Shown here: piece by piece, positions 35,305 through 42,349 of the stretch
How the letters are laid out: each line of letters starts with the position of its first letter
Position numbering within the stretch: the stretch's first letter is position 1
Source: an uncultured Alistipes sp.
Lineage (GTDB): Bacteria > Bacteroidota > Bacteroidia > Bacteroidales > Rikenellaceae
Assembly: GCA_944321765.1 (NCBI GenBank)
Contig: CALUMQ010000001.1
Coordinates: forward strand, 238,724 to 302,723
Direction: 5' to 3'
Length of the DNA stretch: 64,000 nucleotides
Made by a program: the position numbers and the translations under genes
The notes under the pieces: model-generated
What the model was told of the DNA's origin: nothing
Seen by the model: the letters and a program-made list of their open reading frames with translations, nothing else
Databases searched by the model: none

Positions 35305-37029
35305 TCAAAGCTCGAAATATTGCTTCCAATACTCCTCGCCGAGTTCCACGAGGGTCAGGTTGCTGATGTTCTTAATGTATTCGCCGTCGATGTATCCGTT
35401 CGAGAATCCGGTCCATGTGCCGCCTTCGGGCGATGTTCCGTAGACGATTCGGTAACGGCCGCAGCCAACTCCGTCCGACTCGAAGTAATCGCGGTCATTG
35501 TTGTCCGCCATGTAGATGTAGGAGACATCGCCGTTTTCGTCGAACTCCGCACCCCAGATCGTCTCGACATGTCCCGAGGTGACGAGCCCAACCGATGCAG
35601 CAATAGCCTTTCTGTTGGTCAGGGCATCCTTGATCGCGTCGTTGAAGCGGGCCTTGCTCATGCCTGCGATATATTTTCCCATCGTTACGCCCTGCGGGAA
35701 CACATCCTTGAAATATCCGGCATCGTTGTAGGGATAGGTCCGCTGCGGACCCGAGGGAATGATGCCGTGGATGAACCAGTTGATCCCGGCCTCGGCGTAC
35801 CCGGCCTTGTCAACGAACGAATCCACGAAGCACTGGAAAATACCGCTCTCCTGAGCCTTCGGCAGCGGGAAGGTGTAGTCCGGACCCTTGTAGCGGTCTC
35901 CATAAAGATCAATGTACTTCTTGTTCTGGGCAATCCACCAGTGCAGGATGCTTGAATCGGCAGCGGCCCAACACAAATGGCCGTCTTCGACACCTCCCGG
36001 GCTCGCCTCAGGGTTCAACTTGTTGCAGTCGTACCATCCGTATTCGGCCTTCCACGGAAGATAGAGCGTCGTATAGAATTCGCTCATCTGGAACCATGCA
36101 TCCTCTTCGGGCGGAGTGATTCCATAAACCCATACCTTTCGGTTGGCCCAGGGATTTTCCACAGGCTCCTTCATGGAGAGTTTGATGGTGAGTTGCCTGC
36201 CGGCCTCGAACGTTTCGAGCGGTGTGCCGTCATCCCGGTTCTCCGGAGCCTTGAATGTGAATTCCCGGTCTGCGGTGGATATCTTCAGCAGCGATCCGTC
36301 GCCCACGCGAAACGCCTCTGCGGGCTGCGGATAGATCACCGCCTCGAAACTGCCGTCCGACAATCGGACCGGTGTAATCCACCCGAATGCTTCGTCGGTA
36401 GCTGTCGCTTCACCCGTCAACAGGTTCACGACTCCGCCGAGCCGGCTTCTGACAGCAATGCCAACATTTTCGGAAGCTCCCGTCAACTCGATATGCAATC
36501 GATGCAGTGCATGACGGAATCCGAGTCCCGCACGATACTCTCCGGACTCCAGAACGGTTTGAGCGACGAGCAGATCCGCTGCGGCATATCCCGTCCCGCT
36601 CTGATCATCAGCAACGTTGAATGGACAACGCTCGGGATCGCTGCCCGAATCATCCAGTACCGGATAGTGTGCTGCGAGTGTCAGTTTCCCGGCTCCAAAG
36701 TCCAGACGCCGCAGCCGGGGAAGCCACTCATTGCCGTCGAAGAGCAGTTCCCGGTAGATACATTCCGTACCGTTGTCGATGTAGAGCCCGACGCGATCTC
36801 CCGGACTGAAGGATCCCGCACCATCGGGTCCGAGATCGGTACGTGTAATGTTTTTCGTGAGGTGCAATTGCAGAAAATCCTCTTTGGAAACGATCTCTGC
36901 CGAGGCGTCCGGACTGGACGTACATCCTGGAATCAGAACGGTCCCCAGCATGAAAAGCATGCTGATGAGACCTTTATGAAGAGTTCGTGCCGTGGTTTTA
37001 TCCGATCTGAAATGAGGGGATGCCATCAT
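35305..37029 (-). CDS. Lipoprotein with fimbrillin-like N-terminus and IdeS/Mac-like cysteine protease domain
   Basis: A 574-residue lipoprotein (lipobox LIPGC, Cys36). Residues 45-290 resemble a fimbrillin domain: DLGPDGAGSFSPGDRVGLYI, HYPVLDD, FRHALHRLHIELTG, QLTIKLSMK. Residues 298-574 align by eye with streptococcal IdeS/Mac-1, the IgG-hinge-cleaving protease: VWVYGITPP (VWTKGVTPP in IdeS), GWYDCNK, HLCWAAADSSILHWWIAQNK (LLCGAATAGNMLHWWFDQNK), then GHVETIWGAEFDENGD (NHVINLWGADF) and IYMADNNDRD (IYVTDSD). Predicted catalytic residues are Cys353, His487, Asp509 or Asp512, and Lys337 as the Lys84 counterpart. Immunoglobulin as substrate is inference. ATG 37029 or 37026. Confidence 0.85.
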   Translation of the reverse strand: MMASPHFRSDKTTARTLHKGLISMLFMLGTVLIPGCTSSPDASAEIVSKEDFLQLHLTKNITRTDLGPDGAGSFSPGDRVGLYIDNGTECIYRELLFDGNEWLPRLRRLDFGAGKLTLAAHYPVLDDSGSDPERCPFNVADDQSGTGYAAADLLVAQTVLESGEYRAGLGFRHALHRLHIELTGASENVGIAVRSRLGGVVNLLTGEATATDEAFGWITPVRLSDGSFEAVIYPQPAEAFRVGDGSLLKISTADREFTFKAPENRDDGTPLETFEAGRQLTIKLSMKEPVENPWANRKVWVYGITPPEEDAWFQMSEFYTTLYLPWKAEYGWYDCNKLNPEASPGGVEDGHLCWAAADSSILHWWIAQNKKYIDLYGDRYKGPDYTFPLPKAQESGIFQCFVDSFVDKAGYAEAGINWFIHGIIPSGPQRTYPYNDAGYFKDVFPQGVTMGKYIAGMSKARFNDAIKDALTNRKAIAASVGLVTSGHVETIWGAEFDENGDVSYIYMADNNDRDYFESDGVGCGRYRIVYGTSPEGGTWTGFSNGYIDGEYIKNISNLTLVELGEEYWKQYFEL

Positions 37030-37061
37030 GGTATTGTGCTCTTTAGTGGTTTTTCAGGCCG

Positions 37062-37091
37062 CTAAGATACATCTTTTACCAGAAATCCAAA
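37062..37091 (-). promoter_or_regulatory. Promoter of the IdeS-like/fimbrillin operon
   Basis: Minus-strand TTTG (37091-37088), 18 bases, TATCTTAG (37069-37062), one base off consensus; leader of about 25-30 bases. Confidence 0.45.
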
Positions 37092-37221
37092 AATTCGGGG
37101 TTCTGTCTTGCTTTGCGTTGGCTGTTTTTGAAACGGGAAGATTATCTGAGGAATGGCCACGAACAAACGCATGCTTCAAAGCCTGTCTACATATCGGCAG
37201 TTCGTCGCCGGGTATGGATGT

Positions 37222-38241
37222 TCAGAACCGGTCGGCGGGATAGGTCACACCCAACTGGCGGCGGACCTCGTCAATGATTGCGATGCAGATACGGGAGTGT
37301 TCGTGGCTGTTGACCGACGATTCAAGACGCCCGGTCTCGATCAGATCGAGAAATTCCGCCATCTCGTAGTAGTATTCGTCGTGTTCCACGGGGACTGTCA
37401 GCACCTCCGGCTCTGTCGGAAGCTCGTGTCCCGATGCTGCAGCCGGCCGTGGCTGCCACACGACTCTTCCGATATGGTTGATCCGATCAAGCGTCAGGTT
37501 GCCGTCCTCGCCCTGGATCTCGGTCGGAAGCGCGGAGTTTGCAATCTTTGAGTAGATGACCGTAGCGTTCATGCCGTCGTATTCGAATTCGACAGTGCCC
37601 TGGGCATCTACCCCGCTGCTCAACAGGATTCCCGAAGCGGAGATACGTCGAGGCCGTCCGAACAGCACTACCATCGGATAGATCGTGTAAACTCCGATAT
37701 CCATCATCGCTCCGTTGGAGAGCTCCGGGCGGAAGGCGTTCAGGACGATACCCTCCTTGAATTTGTCGTAACGCGACGAATACTGGCAGAAGGCCGCGAA
37801 GTATCTCCGCACGCGTCCCACGCGCGGCAATGCCCGCATGACGGCCCGGAAGTTGGGTGTCAGGGTTGTTTTCATCGCCTCCATAAGCGTTACGCCGTGG
37901 CGATGGGCGGCTTCGATCATCGCGTCGACCTCCCGAAGGTTCGAGGCCAGCGGCTTTTCGCACAGCACGTGCTTTCCGTGTTCCATACAAAGCATTGCAT
38001 ATGCGGCATGCGTGCTGTTTGGCGTGGCAATGTATACGGCATCCACCATGTCGGTCGAGACCATCTCTTCGAGCGACGTGAAGGTATGGGGGATCCGATG
38101 TCGTGCGGCAAACTCTGCGGCACGCTCTCGGGTCCGGGAACAGACGGCAGAGAGTTCGAATCGGGGATCCTGACGGGCCCCGGCAATTACCCAGTCGGAT
38201 ACGAAATTGGTTCCAACAACTCCGAAACGTATTTTTCTCAT
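37222..38241 (-). CDS. Gfo/Idh/MocA family oxidoreductase
   Basis: A 339-residue NAD(P)-dependent oxidoreductase. The N-terminal Rossmann motif is FGVVGTNFVSDWVIAGA; the family signature EKPLASNLREVDAMI carries the conserved EKP lysine; GVYTIYPMV matches the DIGVY/H active region. Members oxidise or reduce sugars and inositols; this subgroup (with HVLCEKPLAS and SSRYDKFKEG) is common in gut Bacteroidota but its substrate is unknown. A minus-strand TAATTTTG (plus-strand 38264-38271) is the probable promoter. Stands alone. Confidence 0.9.
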   Translation of the reverse strand: MRKIRFGVVGTNFVSDWVIAGARQDPRFELSAVCSRTRERAAEFAARHRIPHTFTSLEEMVSTDMVDAVYIATPNSTHAAYAMLCMEHGKHVLCEKPLASNLREVDAMIEAAHRHGVTLMEAMKTTLTPNFRAVMRALPRVGRVRRYFAAFCQYSSRYDKFKEGIVLNAFRPELSNGAMMDIGVYTIYPMVVLFGRPRRISASGILLSSGVDAQGTVEFEYDGMNATVIYSKIANSALPTEIQGEDGNLTLDRINHIGRVVWQPRPAAASGHELPTEPEVLTVPVEHDEYYYEMAEFLDLIETGRLESSVNSHEHSRICIAIIDEVRRQLGVTYPADRF

Positions 38242-38263
38242 AACGGCAGGTGCAAAATTTTCT

Positions 38264-38271
38264 CAAAATTA
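38264..38271 (-). promoter_or_regulatory. -7 box of the Gfo/Idh gene
   Basis: Minus-strand TAATTTTG fits TAnnTTTG, 22 bases before the ATG. Confidence 0.5.
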
Positions 38272-38347
38272 GCGATCGGATTTCAAGAATCCAAACCTGC
38301 AACGGGATGAAGTTGGGGAGGAAAAGAAATAAAAAGTGAAAGAAAAA

Positions 38348-38378
38348 TTTGCAAATTAGGGATTTTGCGGTATCTTTG
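38348..38378 (+). promoter_or_regulatory. tRNA-Asp promoter
   Basis: TTTG at 38348-38351, 19-base spacer, TATCTTTG at 38371-38378; a full-consensus Bacteroidota promoter 20 bases before the tRNA. Confidence 0.8.
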
Positions 38379-38397
38379 CACTCGCAATACGAAAAAC

Positions 38398-38474
38398 GGT
38401 GCGTTAGTTCAGCTGGTTAGAATACGTGCCTGTCACGCACGGGGTCAGGGGTTCGAGTCCCCTACGCACCGCCA
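38398..38474 (+). tRNA. tRNA-Asp (anticodon GTC)
   Basis: A 77-base cloverleaf. Acceptor stem GGTGCGT (38398-38404) pairs with ACGCACC (38464-38470); D arm with AGCTGGTTAGA; anticodon loop CTGTCAC with GTC; T arm GGGGTTCGAGTCCCC; discriminator G and an encoded CCA (38472-38474). It marks the left edge of the GATC-poor segment. Confidence 0.97.
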
Positions 38475-38505
38475 GGGACCGACGAAGAGTCGGGTTAAAT
38501 AAAGC

Positions 38506-38541
38506 AAAAGCCTTGTAAACGAATAGTTTACGAGGCTTTTT
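38506..38541 (+). terminator. Terminator after tRNA-Asp
   Basis: A 15-base stem with one G-T pair (38506-38520 and 38526-38540) leading into five T. Confidence 0.9.
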
Positions 38542-38670
38542 CGTTCCCGCCATTCATTACGAATGTGGCTGGAATGTGCGCTTGATACAAAGTTGGAAGC
38601 CAATGCTGGAGGCGAGGTGTTGTTTCAATTGCACTTATTTCCGTTTTTTTGTATCTTTATCCTCAAAATC

Positions 38671-39339
38671 ATGCAAATGAAAAAAGAAGCAGGATACGTA
38701 TATATTTTGACCAATCCGAGCTTTAAGGAGGATTGGGTGAAAATCGGCAAGAGCTCCCGCCCGGTAGATATTCGCTCGAAAGAGTTGGACAATACGGCCG
38801 TGCCGCTGCCGTTCGAAATCTACGCGACGCTCAAAACCTCGAAATACGAAGAGGTTGAGAAGCTAATCCACAAGACCATTGACCGGCTGACCGATTTGCG
38901 AATTCGTCAGAATCGGGAATTCTTCAACGTGCCTCCTGCTAAAGCCTTGGATATTCTGCGCGACATATCGACCACGCTCGACGATGCCGAAATTGACGAG
39001 GTATATCTCGGTGATGCCCGATTCAAGAGAGCGGCGCCGGAGGAGTCCACCGAAAACGGGAAGAAACGAGCTCGCTTCAAGTTCAACATGGTTCATATTC
39101 CGATTGGAGCGACCCTGGTTTTCGTACCAACCGGAATAGAGGTAAAGGTTGCGGACGACGACCACATCGAATACGAAGGACGCCTCTACAAACTCTCGCC
39201 CTTCGTGGGGACCTTTATGCCCGAGGAGCGCCGCAATGCTTCGGGAGCGTATCAAGGAGCAAAGTATTTTTCCTATAAGGGCGAGCTATTGAGTAATCTC
39301 CGAACCCGTTGCGAAGAGACGGAGGGGGAGCGGGCCTGA
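38671..39339 (+). CDS. GIY-YIG (T5orf172-type) and DUF4357 domain protein
   Basis: A 222-residue protein. Residues 5-100 fit the T5orf172/GIY-YIG fold: GYVYILTNPSFKEDWVKIGKSS, with VDIRSKEL and later REFFNVP. Residues 145-210 fit DUF4357 (GATLVFVPTGIEVKV, DDHIEYEGRLYKLSPF, GAYQGAKYFSYKGELLSNLR), often found with restriction or nuclease genes. T5orf172 proteins are mostly phage- or mobile-element-borne nucleases; activity here is not shown. The position just after a tRNA gene suggests acquisition. ATG 38671 (or 38677) follows a near-consensus TATCTTTA (38652-38659). Confidence 0.8.
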   Translation: MQMKKEAGYVYILTNPSFKEDWVKIGKSSRPVDIRSKELDNTAVPLPFEIYATLKTSKYEEVEKLIHKTIDRLTDLRIRQNREFFNVPPAKALDILRDISTTLDDAEIDEVYLGDARFKRAAPEESTENGKKRARFKFNMVHIPIGATLVFVPTGIEVKVADDDHIEYEGRLYKLSPFVGTFMPEERRNASGAYQGAKYFSYKGELLSNLRTRCEETEGERA

Positions 39340-39360
39340 TTGGCACCTCTTAAGTCATGG

Positions 39361-39386
39361 AGTCCGGACCCACGGCGGTCCGGACT
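39361..39386 (+). terminator. Hairpin after the GIY-YIG gene
   Basis: A perfect 10-base stem (39361-39370 and 39377-39386) followed by TTTCTGTTT, between convergent genes. Confidence 0.7.
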
Positions 39387-39403
39387 TTCTGTTTGGTCCG
39401 GGA

Positions 39404-40717
39404 CTATCCGATTTGCAGTGTGAAGGTCACCCGGCGGTCGGTGTTGCATGTCAGGCGCAGCGAGCCGCCGTGCAGCTGCATGATTCTCCGCGAGAGGCTC
39501 AGCCCGATGCCCGAACCGTCGGGCTTGGTCGTGTAGAAGGGGGTGAAAATGTTCTCGGCAACCTCCGCAGGGATGGCCCCGCCGTTGTTGCTGAACTCGA
39601 TGACGACGTGCTCGGCCGCGTCGATGCGCGAGCGGATTTCGATTTCGCCATCCGGCCGTCCGGCAATCGCCTCGCGGGCATTCTTGAGCAGATTGACGGC
39701 AACCTGTCCCAGCTGGACCTTGTCGGCGTAAATCATCGTGTCGGCCGGTTCGATGTCGACCCGAATCCGCAGGGCATCCTCGCTGGCCGCCGTCAGCACC
39801 TCGGCCTGCCGGATAAGCTCGCGCACCTCGAATGGCTCGCGCTGCGGCGCCGGAATCCGCGTGAAGCGCCGGTAGCTGTCGACGAAGGAGACCAGCCGCC
39901 GGCTCGTCGCCGAGATGGTCTCCAGCCCGCGCTTGACGTCGGGGTCCATCGGCCGGTCGATGTCGAGCAGCGTCTGGCTGAGCGAGGTGACCGGCGCCAG
40001 CGAGTTCATGATTTCGTGGGTCAGGATGCGCGAGAGCTTGCTCCACGATTCGACCTGGATTTCGCTCACCTCGCTGTTGATGTCGCTCACGGAGATGACC
40101 CGGCGGTGCCTCTCTTCGAGCGTGATTTCGGCGCAGCCCAGCGTCAGCGTCATCTCGCCCGTCTCGGTCGTGTACGAGATGCGCAGCTTCTCGCCGGGGC
40201 GGATGGCGGCCAGCGCCCGCGCCGCTTCGGGAGCCGACTGCTCGAGCTGCCGGATGTGGGTGAGGCGCTGCAGACCGAAGATGCGCAACGCCTCGCCGTT
40301 GGCCTGGTAGACGCTGCCCGTGTCGTTGACCGTGATGAGCCCCGTCTGGGCGCTCTCCATGATGAGCTGGTAGTAGCGTTCGCGCTCCTCGGCCTGCAGC
40401 TTGGTCCGCGCGAGAATTTCCTTGATGCGGTTGAGCGCCGTGTTGAGCATTGTGTTGTCGACCGTCGAGGGGTCCTCGTTGAAGCGGAAGGTGAGGTCGT
40501 CGCTGTCGATGGCGTTGAACATGAAGGTGACGCGCCGCACCGAATCGCCGTAGTGGTGGAGAATCCGCGCGATGGCGAGCGTCATGACGGGAAGGTCGAG
40601 CAGCATGAAGGGATAGAGCCTCCGGGCGAGAATCCACCCGCAGGCAGCCGAGGCCAGCGCAAGCACCACGCTCCAGGTGATGATGGGACCGTATGCGATG
40701 CCTTTGGGGAGTTTCAT
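39404..40717 (-). CDS. Sensor histidine kinase (NtrB-like)
   Basis: A 437-residue membrane kinase. One or two helices lie in residues 8-52, a PAS domain at about 115-205 (ESAQTGLITVNDTGSVYQANGEAL), the H-box SRILTHEIMNSLAPV with phospho-acceptor His234, then a HATPase domain: N-box NLLKNAREAI, G1 NNGGAIP, F-box IFTPFYTTKPDGSGIGLSLS. There is almost no periplasmic loop, so the signal is probably membrane- or cytoplasm-derived. It overlaps the sigma-54 regulator gene by 4 bases (ATGA), making a cognate pair that should control the divergent exporter. Confidence 0.92.
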   Translation of the reverse strand: MKLPKGIAYGPIITWSVVLALASAACGWILARRLYPFMLLDLPVMTLAIARILHHYGDSVRRVTFMFNAIDSDDLTFRFNEDPSTVDNTMLNTALNRIKEILARTKLQAEERERYYQLIMESAQTGLITVNDTGSVYQANGEALRIFGLQRLTHIRQLEQSAPEAARALAAIRPGEKLRISYTTETGEMTLTLGCAEITLEERHRRVISVSDINSEVSEIQVESWSKLSRILTHEIMNSLAPVTSLSQTLLDIDRPMDPDVKRGLETISATSRRLVSFVDSYRRFTRIPAPQREPFEVRELIRQAEVLTAASEDALRIRVDIEPADTMIYADKVQLGQVAVNLLKNAREAIAGRPDGEIEIRSRIDAAEHVVIEFSNNGGAIPAEVAENIFTPFYTTKPDGSGIGLSLSRRIMQLHGGSLRLTCNTDRRVTFTLQIG

Positions 40718-42078
40718 AATCCGTAGCGTTTGATTTTGTTGTAGAGCGTCTGGCGCGTGATGCCCAGCTGGCGGGCCACCTCGGTCATGTTGCCGCCGCA
40801 GCGCTCCATGGCGCGGGCAATCATCGAGCGCTCCATCTCGTCGAGGGTCGTGACGTCGGACTCGGCAGGGGAGGGCGCTTCGGTGGGGCGCAGCAGCAGC
40901 GTCGAGGGGGTAATCATGGGGCCGTCGCAGAGGATGACGGCCTTCTCCACGGTGTGCTGCAGCTCGCGGATGTTGCCCGCCCAGGGATAGGCCTCCATCT
41001 CACGCGCGGCCTCGGCATCGAACCCATCGATGTGCTTGGCATACCTGGCGGCGTAGCGGTGCAGGAACTCACCGGCCAGCGGAAGGATGTCCTCGCGGCG
41101 CTGGCGCAGGGGCGGCAGGTCGATGTGAATCGTGTTGATGCGGTAGAGCAGGTCCTCGCGGAATGCGCCCTGTTCGACCATCTTGTAGAGGTCGCGGTTC
41201 GTGGCCGAGATGAGGCGGATGTCGACCGTGACGGGGGTGTTGCTCCCCACGCGGAAGATGCGGCCGCTCTGGAGGGCCGTCAGCAGCTTCGACTGCAGGT
41301 GCGGCGGCAGGTTGCCGATTTCGTCGAGGAAGAGCGTGCCGTGGTTGGCCACCTCGAACTTGCCGGCGCGGTCCGCCCGGGCGTCGGTGAAGGCCCCCTT
41401 GACGTGGCCGAAGAGCTCGCTCTCGAAGAGCGTCTCGGGCAGGGCCCCCATGTCGACCGGGACCATCAGCTCGCGGCGGCGGGCCGAGCGGCGGTGAATC
41501 TCGCGCGCGAGCATCTCCTTGCCCGTGCCGTTCGCGCCCGTGATGAGGATATTGGCGTCCGTGGCGGCCACCTTCTCGACCAGCTCGCGGATGCGCGCCA
41601 TGGCCGGGCTCGTACCCCAGAACATCGGCTCCTCGTTGGTCAGCTCGCGCTTGATTTCCTTCAACTGCTTCACCTCGCGCTGCGAACGCGAGAGGTTGTA
41701 GGCGCCCTGCAGGGCGGCCACCAGACGCTCGTTGTCCCACGGCTTGACCACGAAGTCGACCGCTCCGTCACGCATGGCCCTCACCGCAAGGTCGATGTCG
41801 GCATAGGCCGTGAAGAGCACCACCTTGATGTCGGGATAGTTGCGGTGAATCTCCTGCAGCCAGTAGAAGCCCTCGTTGCCGGTGTTGATGCCGGCCGAGA
41901 AGTTCATGTCGAGCAGGATGACGTCGACCGGCTCGCGGCGCAGCGTCGTCAGCAGCTGATTGGGCGACGGAAGCGTCACCACGCGGGCGAAGTAGTTGCC
42001 CATGAGCAGCTGGACGGCTGCCAGAATGCTGCGGTTGTCGTCGACGACAAGCAGCGTACCCTCTTTCTCTTTGGCCAT
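40714..42078 (-). CDS. Sigma-54-dependent response regulator (NtrC family)
   Basis: A 454-residue activator in three parts. Receiver domain: VVDDN, phospho-acceptor Asp57 in ILLDMNF, VKPWD. AAA+ domain: Walker A GANGTGKE (181-188), GAFTDA (228-233, the sigma-54 contact loop, usually GAFTGA), Walker B LFLDEIG, and YRINTIHIDLPPLRQRREDI. Fis-type helix-turn-helix at the C-terminus (MTEVARQLGITRQTLYNKIKRYGL). It activates RpoN promoters after phosphorylation by the kinase downstream. The divergent exporter operon carries a good RpoN site and paired half-sites, its likely target. Confidence 0.95.
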   Translation of the reverse strand: MAKEKEGTLLVVDDNRSILAAVQLLMGNYFARVVTLPSPNQLLTTLRREPVDVILLDMNFSAGINTGNEGFYWLQEIHRNYPDIKVVLFTAYADIDLAVRAMRDGAVDFVVKPWDNERLVAALQGAYNLSRSQREVKQLKEIKRELTNEEPMFWGTSPAMARIRELVEKVAATDANILITGANGTGKEMLAREIHRRSARRRELMVPVDMGALPETLFESELFGHVKGAFTDARADRAGKFEVANHGTLFLDEIGNLPPHLQSKLLTALQSGRIFRVGSNTPVTVDIRLISATNRDLYKMVEQGAFREDLLYRINTIHIDLPPLRQRREDILPLAGEFLHRYAARYAKHIDGFDAEAAREMEAYPWAGNIRELQHTVEKAVILCDGPMITPSTLLLRPTEAPSPAESDVTTLDEMERSMIARAMERCGGNMTEVARQLGITRQTLYNKIKRYGL

Positions 42079-42212
42079 GTATACGAATGTCGTTGGGGCG
42101 CTCCGGCTGGGATGTTCGCGGCGATGGCGGCTGCTCCCGGCCGGGCGATTCCGGTGTTCGGTGCGCTAAAATTACGCTTTTCGCCGCGAAAAACGGTCCA
42201 TCCTGTCCAGAA

Positions 42213-42270
42213 TTTTTACGGGAGTGTAAAAATATTTTACAGGCGGCGCTGCGAGTGTTCTGTGCTTTAC
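42213..42270 (+). promoter_or_regulatory. Half-site cluster, likely enhancer for the sigma-54 regulator
   Basis: Inverted half-sites TTTTTAC (42213-42219) and GTAAAAA (42226-42232), then a second overlapping palindrome TGTAAAA/TTTTACA (42225-42231 and 42235-42241), then CTTTAC (42265-42270). They sit 30-85 bases upstream of the RpoN promoter, the usual place for an enhancer. Binding by the neighbouring regulator is inference. Confidence 0.55.
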
Positions 42271-42296
42271 GTTGTTAATCAGCGTATTGTATGTTT

Positions 42297-42312
42297 TGGC
42301 ACGGGGTTGGCA
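42297..42312 (+). promoter_or_regulatory. Sigma-54 (RpoN) promoter of the exporter operon
   Basis: TGGCACG, four bases, TGGCA: the -24 GG and -12 GC are exactly 10 bases apart and the whole matches TGGCACG-N4-TTGCA with one change. Predicted start near 42323, about 27 bases before ATG 42350. Confidence 0.75.
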
Positions 42313-42349
42313 TCGTTTGGGGACAAAAGAACAAAAGTCTGAAATTCGT

